DNA of 64,000 nucleotides from Hahella sp018986435 (GTDB lineage Bacteria > Pseudomonadota > Gammaproteobacteria > Pseudomonadales > Oleiphilaceae). This document shows, in pieces, positions 17,268 through 27,000 of this stretch. Every line of letters begins with the position of its first letter. Within the stretch, counting starts at the first letter, position 1. The notes beneath the pieces are model-generated. The model saw nothing but the letters and a program-made list of their open reading frames with translations, ran no database searches and was not told the DNA's origin. The stretch is taken from contig NZ_CP192738.1 in NCBI RefSeq assembly GCF_050749805.1, forward strand, positions 3,906,001-3,970,000. The letters are read 5' to 3'. A program made the position numbers and the translations under genes.

Positions 17268-17735
17268 TTACAGATAATCAAAGTATCGCGTCCACCAGGT
17301 TATTGGCGAGATATCTCCAGCATTGACGCCATCGTAAGGGCAGTCCAGTTCGCTCACGGGTATGTAGACATATCCCTGAGCTTCAAGATAGGCGATGCAG
17401 CTTTGCAACTGTCGCTGCTCGTCGCTGTCGCACGCCCTTTCGTTGAGAAGCGTGAATAGCCCGCCGTAGTTGGAAAAACGCAAGGCGAAATGATAAATCA
17501 CGGCCTGGAGCGCCCCGCTAGCGGCGTACGGCGTTTCCAGCTGATAGATATCCGCAAAAAATGAAGCGTCCTGAGCGTTTGCGTCTAACTCAAGCTCCGC
17601 AGACATGATCTTTTCCAACGCCCCCTTATGTTTCTCAAGGCCCCTGACAGAGGACTCCCAATTAAAATCAGGAGGATACTCCCAACTCCCCCTGACGTCG
17701 GCGGATAAAAGCAGCGTATGAATTCTGCTATTCAT
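17268..17735 (-). CDS. Hypothetical protein, 155 aa
   Basis: Unrecognised acidic cytoplasmic protein. The start giving MNSRIHTLLLSADVRGSWEYPP is chosen because the upstream in-frame extension overlaps the AraC gene and reads as non-globular. Contains FNWESSVRGLEKHKGALEKIM, a small-side-chain-rich middle (YAASGALQAVIYHFALRFSNYGGLFTLL) and a Cys/Pro turn near the end. It follows the AraC gene by 86 bp on the same strand. Confidence 0.6.
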   Translation of the reverse strand: MNSRIHTLLLSADVRGSWEYPPDFNWESSVRGLEKHKGALEKIMSAELELDANAQDASFFADIYQLETPYAASGALQAVIYHFALRFSNYGGLFTLLNERACDSDEQRQLQSCIAYLEAQGYVYIPVSELDCPYDGVNAGDISPITWWTRYFDYL

Positions 17736-17820
17736 TTTGTTAGCCCTGAAGAACGTCCAACTGAGACGCGTCGAACAACAATGCTTTCCACTTGCAATGC
17801 CTCGTAAAAGCCTGGCTGAC

Positions 17821-18642
17821 TTATTCAAAGTCGCCATAAGCATCTATCGTTAAATTTTTGGCTTGCCGGTACGCATGAGGCGTATCGCCAATCAGTTTCT
17901 TAAAGTATCGAATGAGATGAGGCTGATCAGTAAAGCCAAATATGGCGGCCACATCCGCCCAGCTCATGGATTCGGTATTTTGCTGGTATAGATACAACAG
18001 TAGCTCATCCAGTCTCACCATGATCTGATATTGTTTCGGCGTCAGTCCGGTCACCCGCACAAAAGCGCGCTGCACCGCCCGCAAAGAACGATATAACCCC
18101 GTCTCAAGCTCGGACGCTTTCGTGGTTGCAAGCAGTGTCAGTGCATCTCGCGCCAGCCGGCTATGCCTATCTTCCCGGATGCAGTGCGAATGCGCCTTGA
18201 ACCATGCATCCAGGTTCCAGCCTACGGTTACAGCGTCGTCGGCGGCGTTATTGAGAACATCCTCTCTCAGCAGATCAGGCATTGCAGCCAGAAAACCCGG
18301 CGGAGAGATGACGTCATCAATAGCGGCGAGACCATTGGCGATTGAATAGAGCGCGCCCGGCTTGAATTTAACCCCCAGGATGGCGAACGGCTCCGCCTGA
18401 TGTAAAGTCATACTGCTGGTATTGGGAAGCTTCAGGTGCGTCCCTTTTCCAGAAAGCGCCCGCTCGCAAAGGCTATATGTATAGGACTGCTCCGGCGGGG
18501 CAATAATTAAATGGGCTTCTGGACAGGGATTCAGTTTGGGGCTGTCATGAGCGATATCGTCCTTGTCTTTGCGGAGAAACCAATAACACTCGATGTAGCG
18601 GGATACGAAGGCATCCTCTGGCTGGCGTTTCCAAGTTATCAT
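17821..18642 (-). CDS. AraC-family transcriptional regulator
   Basis: 273 residues starting MITWKRQPEDAFVSRYIECYW, the N-terminus of a DUF6597-type sensor: PCPEAHLIIAPPEQSYTYSLC, then FAILGVKFKPGALYSI. The C-terminal AraC helix-turn-helix pair occupies about 180-265, with MSWADVAAIFGFTDQPHLIRYFKKLIGDTPHAYRQ as the conserved second HTH. Probably cytoplasmic and ligand-responsive. The upstream six in-frame codons lack a ribosome site. Target unknown; it could control the adjacent 155-aa gene. Confidence 0.9.
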   Translation of the reverse strand: MITWKRQPEDAFVSRYIECYWFLRKDKDDIAHDSPKLNPCPEAHLIIAPPEQSYTYSLCERALSGKGTHLKLPNTSSMTLHQAEPFAILGVKFKPGALYSIANGLAAIDDVISPPGFLAAMPDLLREDVLNNAADDAVTVGWNLDAWFKAHSHCIREDRHSRLARDALTLLATTKASELETGLYRSLRAVQRAFVRVTGLTPKQYQIMVRLDELLLYLYQQNTESMSWADVAAIFGFTDQPHLIRYFKKLIGDTPHAYRQAKNLTIDAYGDFE

Positions 18643-18689
18643 CGTTATCCAACAACGCAATTTAGAGCGGCTTATGAAAGCTCGCTGCG

Positions 18690-18965
18690 CTATACCCCAC
18701 TGTAAAACCAGCGATAAGCCATAACAAAAAACAGCAGCGTTGCGGCAATGCTCGCCCTGAAAATCTTATCGCCGTTCTCTTTCCCCTGAATTTTCAATTG
18801 CCCCGCATAGATCACCAGACCACCAAGTAAAGCCTGAAAGAGAGACATAAAATAGATGGATTCATCGCTAAGACCGGCATTCTCGCCGCTGAAGATTTTG
18901 ATCAACAGGAGCGCCACTGCGATCACCGCCATTGCTGCGCCGGCAAACTGCGCGAGTCTGACCAT
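18690..18965 (-). CDS. Small integral membrane protein, three TM segments
   Basis: 91 residues, start fixed by AGGGAG 9 nt before the ATG giving MVRLAQFAGAAM. Three hydrophobic helices: FAGAAMAVIAVALLLIKIF, FMSLFQALLGGLVIYAG and IAATLLFFVMAYRWFY. No family recognised. Confidence 0.6.
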   Translation of the reverse strand: MVRLAQFAGAAMAVIAVALLLIKIFSGENAGLSDESIYFMSLFQALLGGLVIYAGQLKIQGKENGDKIFRASIAATLLFFVMAYRWFYSGV

Positions 18966-19153
18966 GCCAGTTATCTCCCTGTGAAAAATTGAGATGTGAA
19001 GCGCTACGCTCGGCCCACGGTGGCCGTAGATAAGGATTTTGAGCGAGTGCAATTTTCAGGGCGGTAATTTAACACTCCCCATGGGCTTTCTACAGTCGTT
19101 ATTAGGTAAACTAGGCAGCCGATTTATCTCTTTTTCATCTACGGAATAGAAGA

Positions 19154-19729
19154 ATGCCCCCAGAATTACAGCTATTTCCCGGCGCAGGACTGCTGACAGA
19201 ACGTCTTTCTCTACGTTTGGCCTCCCCTATTTACGCCCAAGGCGTGCTCGACTACTACACGCACAACAAAGCCCATTTGACGCCCTGGGAGCCCGCTCGG
19301 GATGACGATTTTTATACTTTCTCCGGACAAATGCAGCGACTGACAGACATGGCTCGCGTCATGGAGCAAGGCTACGCAGTGAGTTTACTGATGTTCCCCC
19401 GACAATCTGACGACGTTATCGGCATCTGCAACTTCTCCAACATCGTACGCGGCGCCTTCCAGGCCTGCCATCTGGGCTTCGCCATCGCAGGCCAGGAACA
19501 AGGCAAGGGATTGATGCAGGAGGCCTTGTCGGCGGGAATTTATTTCATGTTTCACCACTACGGACTCCACCGCATCATGGCCAACTACCGCCCGGAAAAT
19601 CACCGCAGCGGCAAACTATTAGCGTCCCTGGGCTTTGAGGTAGAAGGAAAAGCCAAATCCTATCTGAAGATAAACGGCGAATGGACGGATCATGTTTTGA
19701 CTTCGTTGATTAATGAGGCGATGACGTAG
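19154..19729 (+). CDS. rimJ: RimJ/RimL-type GNAT N-acetyltransferase
   Basis: 191 residues with the full RimJ layout: LLTERLSLRLASPIYAQGVLDYY at the N-terminus, DVIGICNFSNIVRGAFQACHLGFAI in the middle, the acetyl-CoA loop GQEQGKGLMQEAL, and the C-terminal LHRIMANYRPENHRSGKLLASLGFEVEGKAKSYLKING. RimJ acetylates the N-terminal alanine of ribosomal protein S5; close relatives modify other proteins, so the symbol denotes the family. GGAATAG precedes the ATG. Confidence 0.88.
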   Translation: MPPELQLFPGAGLLTERLSLRLASPIYAQGVLDYYTHNKAHLTPWEPARDDDFYTFSGQMQRLTDMARVMEQGYAVSLLMFPRQSDDVIGICNFSNIVRGAFQACHLGFAIAGQEQGKGLMQEALSAGIYFMFHHYGLHRIMANYRPENHRSGKLLASLGFEVEGKAKSYLKINGEWTDHVLTSLINEAMT

Positions 19730-19774
19730 GACTCATATCAATGCCAAACACGTTAAGCCTGAATTCCAACAACC

Positions 19775-20365
19775 TCAGTTCTCCATCAGCCTGGATAAAA
19801 AAAGGTCAATATCCTGATTCATCAACTTATGCTCATCTGGGGACATTTCGATCGCAACGAAAAACGCTTCCCCACTTTTTTGGGTAACCAGATAAAACTC
19901 TTTGACATAGCTTGCATCGATATCCACAAACGCAGCGCTCCCACTTTGCTCAATACCATTTAAGCCAAGCCTGCTAATTTCCCTAAATACGGGCTCGCTT
20001 TTCTCGGTGGCCGCCACTAAAAACGAGTCCGAAAACCTATTGTATTGCGTAACCAGTTTCTGCAAATCAAAATTATTCTCTTCCTTTAAGTCCTGGACAT
20101 TCTCAGCTGTGTATATCTCCACGTTTACAATGGCGTCATCCACGGCATCGAAAGACAAAAACCGAGTCCCCCAAATTTGATAGGAATCCTCCGTCGCGCG
20201 CCAACCACCGGGGATAGTCATCGTAAAACCATCTTTGGTATACGTTTTTACTTCTGCAGGCTCTCCTCCACACGAGATAATAAAAAACAGCGCAGAAAGC
20301 ACAATAGAAATACGAACGCAATTAACTGCCTTTTCAGGCGTATTCGCTAAAGAAAAAAACACCAT
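19775..20365 (-). CDS. Putative lipoprotein, unknown function
   Basis: About 196 residues. IVLSALFFIISCGG is a signal peptide with a lipobox-like ending (cysteine after I-I-S), so the mature protein should be membrane-anchored in the periplasm. TYTKDGFTMTIPGGWRATED resembles the N-terminus of PsbP/DcrB-like proteins, with paired strands and a helix. Start uncertain: AAGGCGG precedes the ATG at 20365; an ATG at 20404 is possible. Confidence 0.65.
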   Translation of the reverse strand: MVFFSLANTPEKAVNCVRISIVLSALFFIISCGGEPAEVKTYTKDGFTMTIPGGWRATEDSYQIWGTRFLSFDAVDDAIVNVEIYTAENVQDLKEENNFDLQKLVTQYNRFSDSFLVAATEKSEPVFREISRLGLNGIEQSGSAAFVDIDASYVKEFYLVTQKSGEAFFVAIEMSPDEHKLMNQDIDLFLSRLMEN

Positions 20366-20517
20366 TTTCCGCCTTGTCGCTGCTGGATTGTTTGTCGTCA
20401 TCATAAAAGGGCTTACCGAATGATAAATACCTTTGATCTGGATAACGAATAGACTTCTGGGTTAGCCTTCAGGCCTGTTCAGTTAATCTCGTTACGACTA
20501 GGTCCAGGAAACGTCCC

Positions 20518-21561
20518 ATGCACGAACTCGTCAAAGACTACTACGGCAAACAACTGCAAAGTTCCTCTGACCTGAAAACTTCCGCCTGTTGCGACGTCAG
20601 CAGTGTTCCCGCCTGGTTGAAGCCTTTATTGGCGCGGATTCATCCAGAGGTGTCCGCCCGTTATTACGGGTGCGGGCTGGTGTGTCCGCCGTTGTTGGAA
20701 GGTTGTCGGGTGTTGGACCTGGGCTGTGGCTCCGGGCGTGATGTGTATGCGCTGGCTCAGTTGGTGGGACCCCATGGGCAGGTGGTCGGCGTGGATATGA
20801 CGGATGAGCAGTTGCAGGTCGCCCGATCTCATCAGGCCTGGCATGCAGAGCAGTTTGGATTCGATAACGTGCGCTTTTTGCAGGGTTATATTGAGAAACT
20901 GGACGAGCTGGATCTTGAGCCTGGGTCTTTTGACGTCATCGTCTCCAATTGCGTGATTAATCTGTCGCCGGATAAAACGTCTGTATTGCGTGGATTACAC
21001 CGCCTGTTAAAGCCCGGCGGAGAGTTTTACTTCTCGGATGTGTACGCCGACAGACGGGTTCCCGACGCCCTGCGGGAAGACCCCACCCTCTATGGCGAGT
21101 GTCTGGGCGGCGCGCTGTACTGGAACGACTTCCTGCGACTGGCGCATCAGACCGGCTTCGCCGACCCGCGTTTAGTGGAAGACAGGCCACTGGTTATTAC
21201 TGATAACAGTCTTGCGGACCGTATCGGCAGTATTAATTTTTACTCCGCCACCTACAGGCTGTTCAAAATAGACGAACTGGAAACCGCTTGTGAGGACTAC
21301 GGTCAGGCGGTTATTTACCAAGGAACCATTCCAGATCATCCCCATCAGTTCATGCTCGACAAACACCATGCGATAGAAACCGGCCGCGTATTCCCGGTCT
21401 GCGGCAATACCTGGCGTATGCTGTGCGACACGCGATTCGCCAATCACTTTCAGTTTATCGGGGACTTTAGCCGACACTATGGCATCTTTGAAGGATGCGG
21501 AACCGCGGCTCCCTTTGACGGCGCATCGCCTTCAGTCAGCGCAGACGCTCCCTGTTGTTAG
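20518..21561 (+). CDS. arsM: Arsenite S-adenosylmethionine methyltransferase
   Basis: Class I SAM methyltransferase converting As(III) to methylated arsenicals. SAM motif VLDLGCGSGRD at about 65-75 and acidic loop GVDMTDEQL. Three cysteines conserved in characterised ArsM enzymes are present: C52 (RYYGCG), C145 (SNCVINLSPDK) and C195 (GECLGGA). Extra C24-C25 and a C-terminal CC could add thiol ligands. The C-terminal ArsM-type extension follows after about 260. AGGAAACG lies before the ATG. No arsR, arsB or arsC gene is nearby, so the gene stands alone. Confidence 0.88.
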   Translation: MHELVKDYYGKQLQSSSDLKTSACCDVSSVPAWLKPLLARIHPEVSARYYGCGLVCPPLLEGCRVLDLGCGSGRDVYALAQLVGPHGQVVGVDMTDEQLQVARSHQAWHAEQFGFDNVRFLQGYIEKLDELDLEPGSFDVIVSNCVINLSPDKTSVLRGLHRLLKPGGEFYFSDVYADRRVPDALREDPTLYGECLGGALYWNDFLRLAHQTGFADPRLVEDRPLVITDNSLADRIGSINFYSATYRLFKIDELETACEDYGQAVIYQGTIPDHPHQFMLDKHHAIETGRVFPVCGNTWRMLCDTRFANHFQFIGDFSRHYGIFEGCGTAAPFDGASPSVSADAPCC

Positions 21562-21567
21562 CCTCTT

Positions 21568-21600
21568 GAGTGCGCGTCCGATCTGACGCGCACTCGCCTT
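21568..21600 (+). terminator. Intrinsic terminator between convergent genes
   Basis: GAGTGCGCGTC and GACGCGCACTC form a perfect 11-bp stem with a 6-nt loop, starting 7 bp after the arsM stop. GCCTTTC follows. It may act on both convergent transcripts. Confidence 0.75.
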
Positions 21601-21611
21601 TCAGATCCCGG

Positions 21612-22982
21612 CTACAGGTTCTCAATCTCGTACTGCAGGCTCGCCATGTAATCGCTCAAGCGGTAGGTCGAACCGCTGACATTACTGAACTGGGACGCCA
21701 CATAGCGCGCCAGAGTCTGCTTGTTCTTTTCGCCGAATTGCAGATAGATCGTATTCAGGAAAGCGCTGTTGGGGAATTCGCGCAGGGCTTCATTAAGCGT
21801 GGGGATAAACGCCTTGTTTTCCCGCCCCAGCCCAACCACGTAACTGTTGGCGAACTTCTCCTTCTTGAGAATTTTCCAGCCGTATTCGTCCACTTCTTTC
21901 AGAGCGTCGCTCTTGCCCGCATTGGCGTATAAGAATCCCAGCAAGTCGTAATACAGCGGCTCTTGAGGGAACTGCGCCGCGTAGCTTTTCAGTTGCGCGC
22001 CATACCTGTCGAAAAGCTGGCTGGGCGTCGCCGCCTTTAACGTGGTCAATTGCGCGAAAATCTTGCGGATCAGCGTTGCGGAAACAGGCAATTGGTTATC
22101 TGGCGGTGAAATTTTCAGCGCCTGTAATCGTTGCAGCAGCTCCCCTTGCGAGAGCCGGTCGATATCCTGACACAAACGTAGTTGCGCAGCTTGCGGCGAG
22201 TTGGCGTCCGTCACCGTCCTGGCGATTAACGCTCTGTCGAACGCCAGGTAATCTTCTTTCGGGCGCTGATTCCACCAGTCTATTTCCCAGTTCGAATCCA
22301 ACGCCCACAGGTCGCACAGCTTATCCGCCGCTCCCGCCTCAATATCACGAATAAACGCTTCCCGGCGCGCCTCCTGATGGCTATCGGAGAACAGCGTATA
22401 CATGCCTTTTTCTATGGCGATATGGTGCTCGCTGAAGTCGGATTTACGCCAGGCGTTGAACGCCTTATCCACGTCCCCCTGCATCAGATAGGCATGGGTG
22501 ATATACGCCCAGGCGATGGGATTCAGTCCCTCTGGTCTGGCCCTGACCAGTCTTTCGTAATAGCGCAGCGCACTCTGGAATTGGCTGTTGCGATGTTCAT
22601 GCATGCCTCGTTCATAGAGGATCATGGGGTTGTCCGGCTCCAGGCGTTCGGCGCGAATCATATAGCTGTAGCTGACGTTCGGGTCGAGCTGGTAGAGCAT
22701 GTTGCCGAGAATGAAATAGTCATAGACGGACTTGGCGTCGTCAGGGGTCAGGCTCTGCAGGCGATGTATCGCCTCACTGGCTTTCCCCTCGACAAAGAGC
22801 TGATGAAATTCTTCTCCGTCAGAATAGGCGATATACACCGCCCCAGCCTTCTCCGCTTCCTGTTTGAACGTATCAAAATCAACCGCCTGCAGATTCGCGA
22901 TCCACAGAACGTTGATGAGAAGAGAAAACCACCATGGACAGACAGAAGGTAAATGCTTGGACTCTTTTCTGGTATCTCTCAT
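21612..22982 (-). CDS. Secreted TPR-containing hypothetical protein
   Basis: About 456 residues with N-terminal signal (SLLINVLWIANLQA). TPR-like helix pairs run through about 60-200: YDYFILGNMLYQLDPNVSYSYMIRAERLEPDNPMILYERGMHEHRN, then LRYYERLVRARPEGLNPIAWAYITHAYLMQGDVDKAFNAW. The C-terminal half is helical without clear motif. Probably periplasmic and protein-binding. The start giving MRDTRKESKH is taken over an ATG 14 codons upstream, but neither has a strong ribosome site. Confidence 0.7.
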   Translation of the reverse strand: MRDTRKESKHLPSVCPWWFSLLINVLWIANLQAVDFDTFKQEAEKAGAVYIAYSDGEEFHQLFVEGKASEAIHRLQSLTPDDAKSVYDYFILGNMLYQLDPNVSYSYMIRAERLEPDNPMILYERGMHEHRNSQFQSALRYYERLVRARPEGLNPIAWAYITHAYLMQGDVDKAFNAWRKSDFSEHHIAIEKGMYTLFSDSHQEARREAFIRDIEAGAADKLCDLWALDSNWEIDWWNQRPKEDYLAFDRALIARTVTDANSPQAAQLRLCQDIDRLSQGELLQRLQALKISPPDNQLPVSATLIRKIFAQLTTLKAATPSQLFDRYGAQLKSYAAQFPQEPLYYDLLGFLYANAGKSDALKEVDEYGWKILKKEKFANSYVVGLGRENKAFIPTLNEALREFPNSAFLNTIYLQFGEKNKQTLARYVASQFSNVSGSTYRLSDYMASLQYEIENL

Positions 22983-23316
22983 AGACAGCACCCGCCGATG
23001 GCATCGGCCTTGTTGATGATCCATGCAGAGACGTTTTGCAGTGGTCCGGAACGTCGCCTCACGCGTAGTAAAACTAACTCCAGGCTTTCCCGGCTATACC
23101 TTAATTATAGTGGAGGGAAAAAAGCCTGCCGGGCGCGGATTAACAAAATTTACACCGAAAACATCCAATGGTTATTTACCGCAATTTTTCAATCACTTAA
23201 CATCGACGTCTGACTCACCCAGGGGCGTTTTCGCTCAGGCGGAGCCATCTCATGCAGCCTGCGCTGTCCCCTAAACGCCCTGCGTCACTCACACCCAGAG
23301 AACAGGACTTCATCCC
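22983..23316. other. Intergenic region, no gene seen
   Basis: Divergent gap between the TPR gene (minus) and the GST gene (plus). It must hold both promoters. I see no repeat or known regulatory motif. Confidence 0.5.
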
Positions 23317-23940
23317 ATGATCAAACTGCACCACCTCAACAAATCCCGCTCCCGCCGCATCATCTGGCTGCTGGAGGAAATCGGTCAGCCTTACAGCGTG
23401 ATTCCCTATCAGCGGGATAAAACCACGTCGCTGGCGCCACCGGAATTGACCCAGATTCACCCCCTGGGCAAATCCCCGGTGATCGAAGTGGACGACATTG
23501 TGCTGCCGGAATCCGGCGCGATTACAGAGTTCCTGATTGAACGCTACGCCGCGGACAAACTGGCCCCAGTCCGCGACAGCAAGTCATACGCGGAGTACCT
23601 GTACTGGATTCATTTCTCGGAAAGCTCGGCGATTCTGCCGTTACTACTGAAGCTGTTTCTCGACATGGACGGGACTGAAACCCGCTTCCTGCAGGGATAT
23701 GCGCAGTCGGAAATCAGCAAGGTGATCGGACATCTCGAGCAGTCTCTGGAAGGCAAAGACTATCTGGTCGATAACCGACTCACTGGCGCGGATATCATGA
23801 TGTCTTTCATTCTGGATTTTGTGCAGCGCAGCGGCGCGATGGCCAAGTATCCCAATATTCAGCGCTATCAGGGCGTGTTGGAGAAACATGCCGGCTATCA
23901 GGCGGCGCTGGAGATTGAAGCCAAGTACGACGCGGCTTAG
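23317..23940 (+). CDS. Glutathione S-transferase family protein
   Basis: 207 residues with thioredoxin-fold N-terminal domain: HHLNKSRSRRIIWLLEEIG, HPLGKSPVIEVDD with the cis-Pro, and LPESGAITEFLIERY with the glutathione-binding E-S pair. An all-helical C-terminal domain follows with YLVDNRLTGADIMMSFIL, the N-capping/hydrophobic-staple motif. Ser in the N-terminal KSRSRR loop may serve as the catalytic hydroxyl. Cytoplasmic detoxification role by family. Monocistronic. Confidence 0.93.
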   Translation: MIKLHHLNKSRSRRIIWLLEEIGQPYSVIPYQRDKTTSLAPPELTQIHPLGKSPVIEVDDIVLPESGAITEFLIERYAADKLAPVRDSKSYAEYLYWIHFSESSAILPLLLKLFLDMDGTETRFLQGYAQSEISKVIGHLEQSLEGKDYLVDNRLTGADIMMSFILDFVQRSGAMAKYPNIQRYQGVLEKHAGYQAALEIEAKYDAA

Positions 23941-23950
23941 TTCGTAACAG

Positions 23951-23980
23951 CCAGCGCACGTTATCCTCAGCGTGCGCTGG
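23951..23980. terminator. Hairpin between convergent genes
   Basis: CCAGCGCACG and CGTGCGCTGG form a perfect 10-bp stem with a 10-nt loop, 10 bp after the GST stop and facing the GH16 gene's stop. No T-run follows. Confidence 0.55.
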
Positions 23981-24001
23981 GCTACAAGGGAGAGAGCCTG
24001 C

Positions 24002-27000
24002 TTACTGCAAACGCAGCTCGCAAGCGATCGGATAATGATCGGAAGGCGGATAATCCCCTTCACGATATTTTTCTAAAGCACAGCCCACCGCGCTGACGCC
24101 GGACCCGACCACATGATCAAGCTGAGGTCCGGGCTGTACATTCCAGCCGTTGAACGTGCCGCCAGTGAAGAAACTGGACAACGGGGTCTGATTCACCAGG
24201 GTATTCACCGGCCCGCTGCCGGGTGACGCGTTAAGATCGCCCAACAGCACTGTCGGCATGCTCCAGTTCTGATTCACCTCACCCAGACGGTCTCTCAGAA
24301 TATTGGCGGAGCCCTGCTGGGAATTGCCGTCTACACCCCAGTGGGTATTGATGAACACCAGCTCACGACCGTCGGCGTTGCGGCGCATTTTCGCCCACTC
24401 CGCACTGCGTGGGCCCCACACATCCGCCACCAGATCAATCAGGCCGCCATCCACATAGGTGTAGAGGTCGGAGCGATAGAGAATCTGACGGTAGCTGGTG
24501 GCGCCCCAATTCGCGCCCAGGGTGTTTTTGATAAAGTCATACTGTCCGCCGGTTGGCTCCTGCAGGCCCAGTAAATCCGGGTTCTGGCGCTGAATCGTAC
24601 GCACCACCTCGCCCTTGCGTTGGCTCCAGTTGCGTTCGCCCGGGTCGTTCGCCTGCTCCGTGCGAACGTTGAACGTCATCACGCGAACGCTGCCCCCCTC
24701 ACCGCCGACAGGACAACCGCTGGCGTCAACCTGAGTTCCCGCTGGCGTATTGGGGCACTGATCCAGATTATCGGCGACGCCGTCATTGTCACTGTCAGAA
24801 TCGCTATGAGTGAGAATATTCAGCCAGTTCAGATTGAACTCGCCCACGCTCGCCTCCACCCGCACACGATGCTCGCCCTGATCCACGGAGAAAGTTCCAA
24901 TGGGAAGCGTGCGATAGGACTGCCAGCCTCCGGTATTGGCGACGGAGCCCTGTCCCACTTCCGTTCCATCCACCAGCACGCGGAAGCGACCGCCGCCCAC
25001 AGCGGAGGCGACGCGGGCCGTCAGATCATACTCGCCGGCGCCCAGCGTCACGTTGTACTCCAGCCATTCAGAGCCGGCGATCCAGCCCACGTTGTGACCA
25101 CCGTCGATATCGCCGCTGACTTCGATGTCCACGTCGTCATTACGATGAGCGCCGCCCTGATTGCCGGGGGTAGTGTCGAAGTAGGCGTCATAGTCTTCCG
25201 CCTGCACGGTGACATTTTCGGTTCGCACCACCGTACAGCCGTTCTCGTCCACCTCGTCGCCGGCGGGCGTGCCCGGGCACAAATCCCGCTCGTCCTTGAC
25301 CCCGTCGCCATCGCTGTCGATGACATCCATGGAACGAATTTCCATCCAGTTAAGATTCAGCTCGCCGCCATACAGTTCAACCCGCATTGTGTGCTGCCCG
25401 CGTTCGACACTGAAGCTGCCTACTTCTTGCGTCGCGAACTGCTGCCAGCCGCCAGTGGCGTCGACGGTTTTTGAACCAACCAGATCTCCGTCAATGAATA
25501 CGGCGTATTTGCCATTGCCCACCAGGGAGGCGACGCGCGCGTCGAGACTGTACTGCCCCTGGCCCAGCGTGACGCTGTACTCCAGCCATTCGTTGGCGTC
25601 GGTCCAGCCGATGTTGTAGCCGCCGTCCACGTCAGAGGTAGTTTCAATATCGACATCGTCTTCACGGTAAGCGCCGCCGTTGTTGCCGGGGGTGGTGTCG
25701 TAGAAGGCGCTGTAGTCTTCCGCCTGCACTTTCACCTTGTCGGTCACGATGATCTGACAGCCCACTTCATCCACGTCTGCGCCCGCCGGCGTGTTGGGAC
25801 ACTGATCGATGCTGTCCTCCACGCCATCGCCGTCCGCATCCTGCTCCAGAGGGCAACCGTCCGCGCCGACTGGCGTACCCGCAGGCGTGCCGGGACACAT
25901 GTCCTCATTGTCGTTGACGCCGTCGTTATCGCTGTCCACCACTACGGGACCGCCTCCGCCTGTCCAAAGAATATCGTCAATGGCGAAAGCGAAGTCCGCT
26001 CCCGGCAATTGACCGTCTTTGCTCAGAATAGCGAAAGGATATTGGATAGAGCGCAGGTCAATCAGCGGGCCGCGCAGCTCTGACACAGGGATGCTGACTT
26101 CGCCCCATTCTCCGTTACGGGTCAGGCCGTATTTATCTTCAAAAGCGGGGAAATCCAGCCAGTTCTGGTTGGTATGGGTGTCTGTCACGCCGATGCGGAA
26201 AGAAACGTCGGCGGGAATCTTGATGCGGAATTTCAGCTCGCCTTCGTCAAACTTGCTCAAATTGACCGGTTGCCGCGCCTGAATACCGCCGCCAAACCAA
26301 GTGTTGGCCTTGGCTTTCCAGGAGATGACTTTGTCGCCTTCATAAGGCGCTTCCGAGCCGCCAGACGTGGTTTGATCCCACACATAGATATCGGATGAAG
26401 AGCCAGCTTCCAGTTTGTTGGTGGTGGCGCTTTCATCGGTAAACACGCCAAAGGTTCCGGTTTCCGGGCCAGGACGGCCGAGTTTGACTTCGCCTTGTCC
26501 ATCCAGCTCATACACGCGGATGTAGTCCACCAGCATTTTGCCCGGCAGCGGCGCGGACACCTGACCGTTGTCATGCGCGTCGGTGAAATTCCCACCCACC
26601 GCCAGATTCAACAGGAAATAGAACGGCGCCTGGAATTCTTCCGCCTCTCCGCCAATGGCGATTGGGTTATCGTACAGGTCATGCTCCTGGCCGTTATCCA
26701 CGATGGCGAAGCGGATCTGAGACTCTGTCCAGTACAGACGATAAGTGACGAAGCGATTGCTCAACGGCGTCGGCGCCACATAGGCGTTGTCAGTGTTCCA
26801 GGCGGTGCTGGCGGCGCAGGAGGGATTTTCCGGCACGCAGGCTGAGTCCGCATAGAAAATCAGGTTGGAGCCGACGTAGTTGTTGATGGGGGCGCCATCG
26901 TGCCCGGCGTTCTTGCGTCCCGCCGCGCTGTGGCCCATTTCCATGATATCGATTTCACCTTTGGCCGGCCAATTGGCGGTGCTGGTGCCCAGCATCCAGG

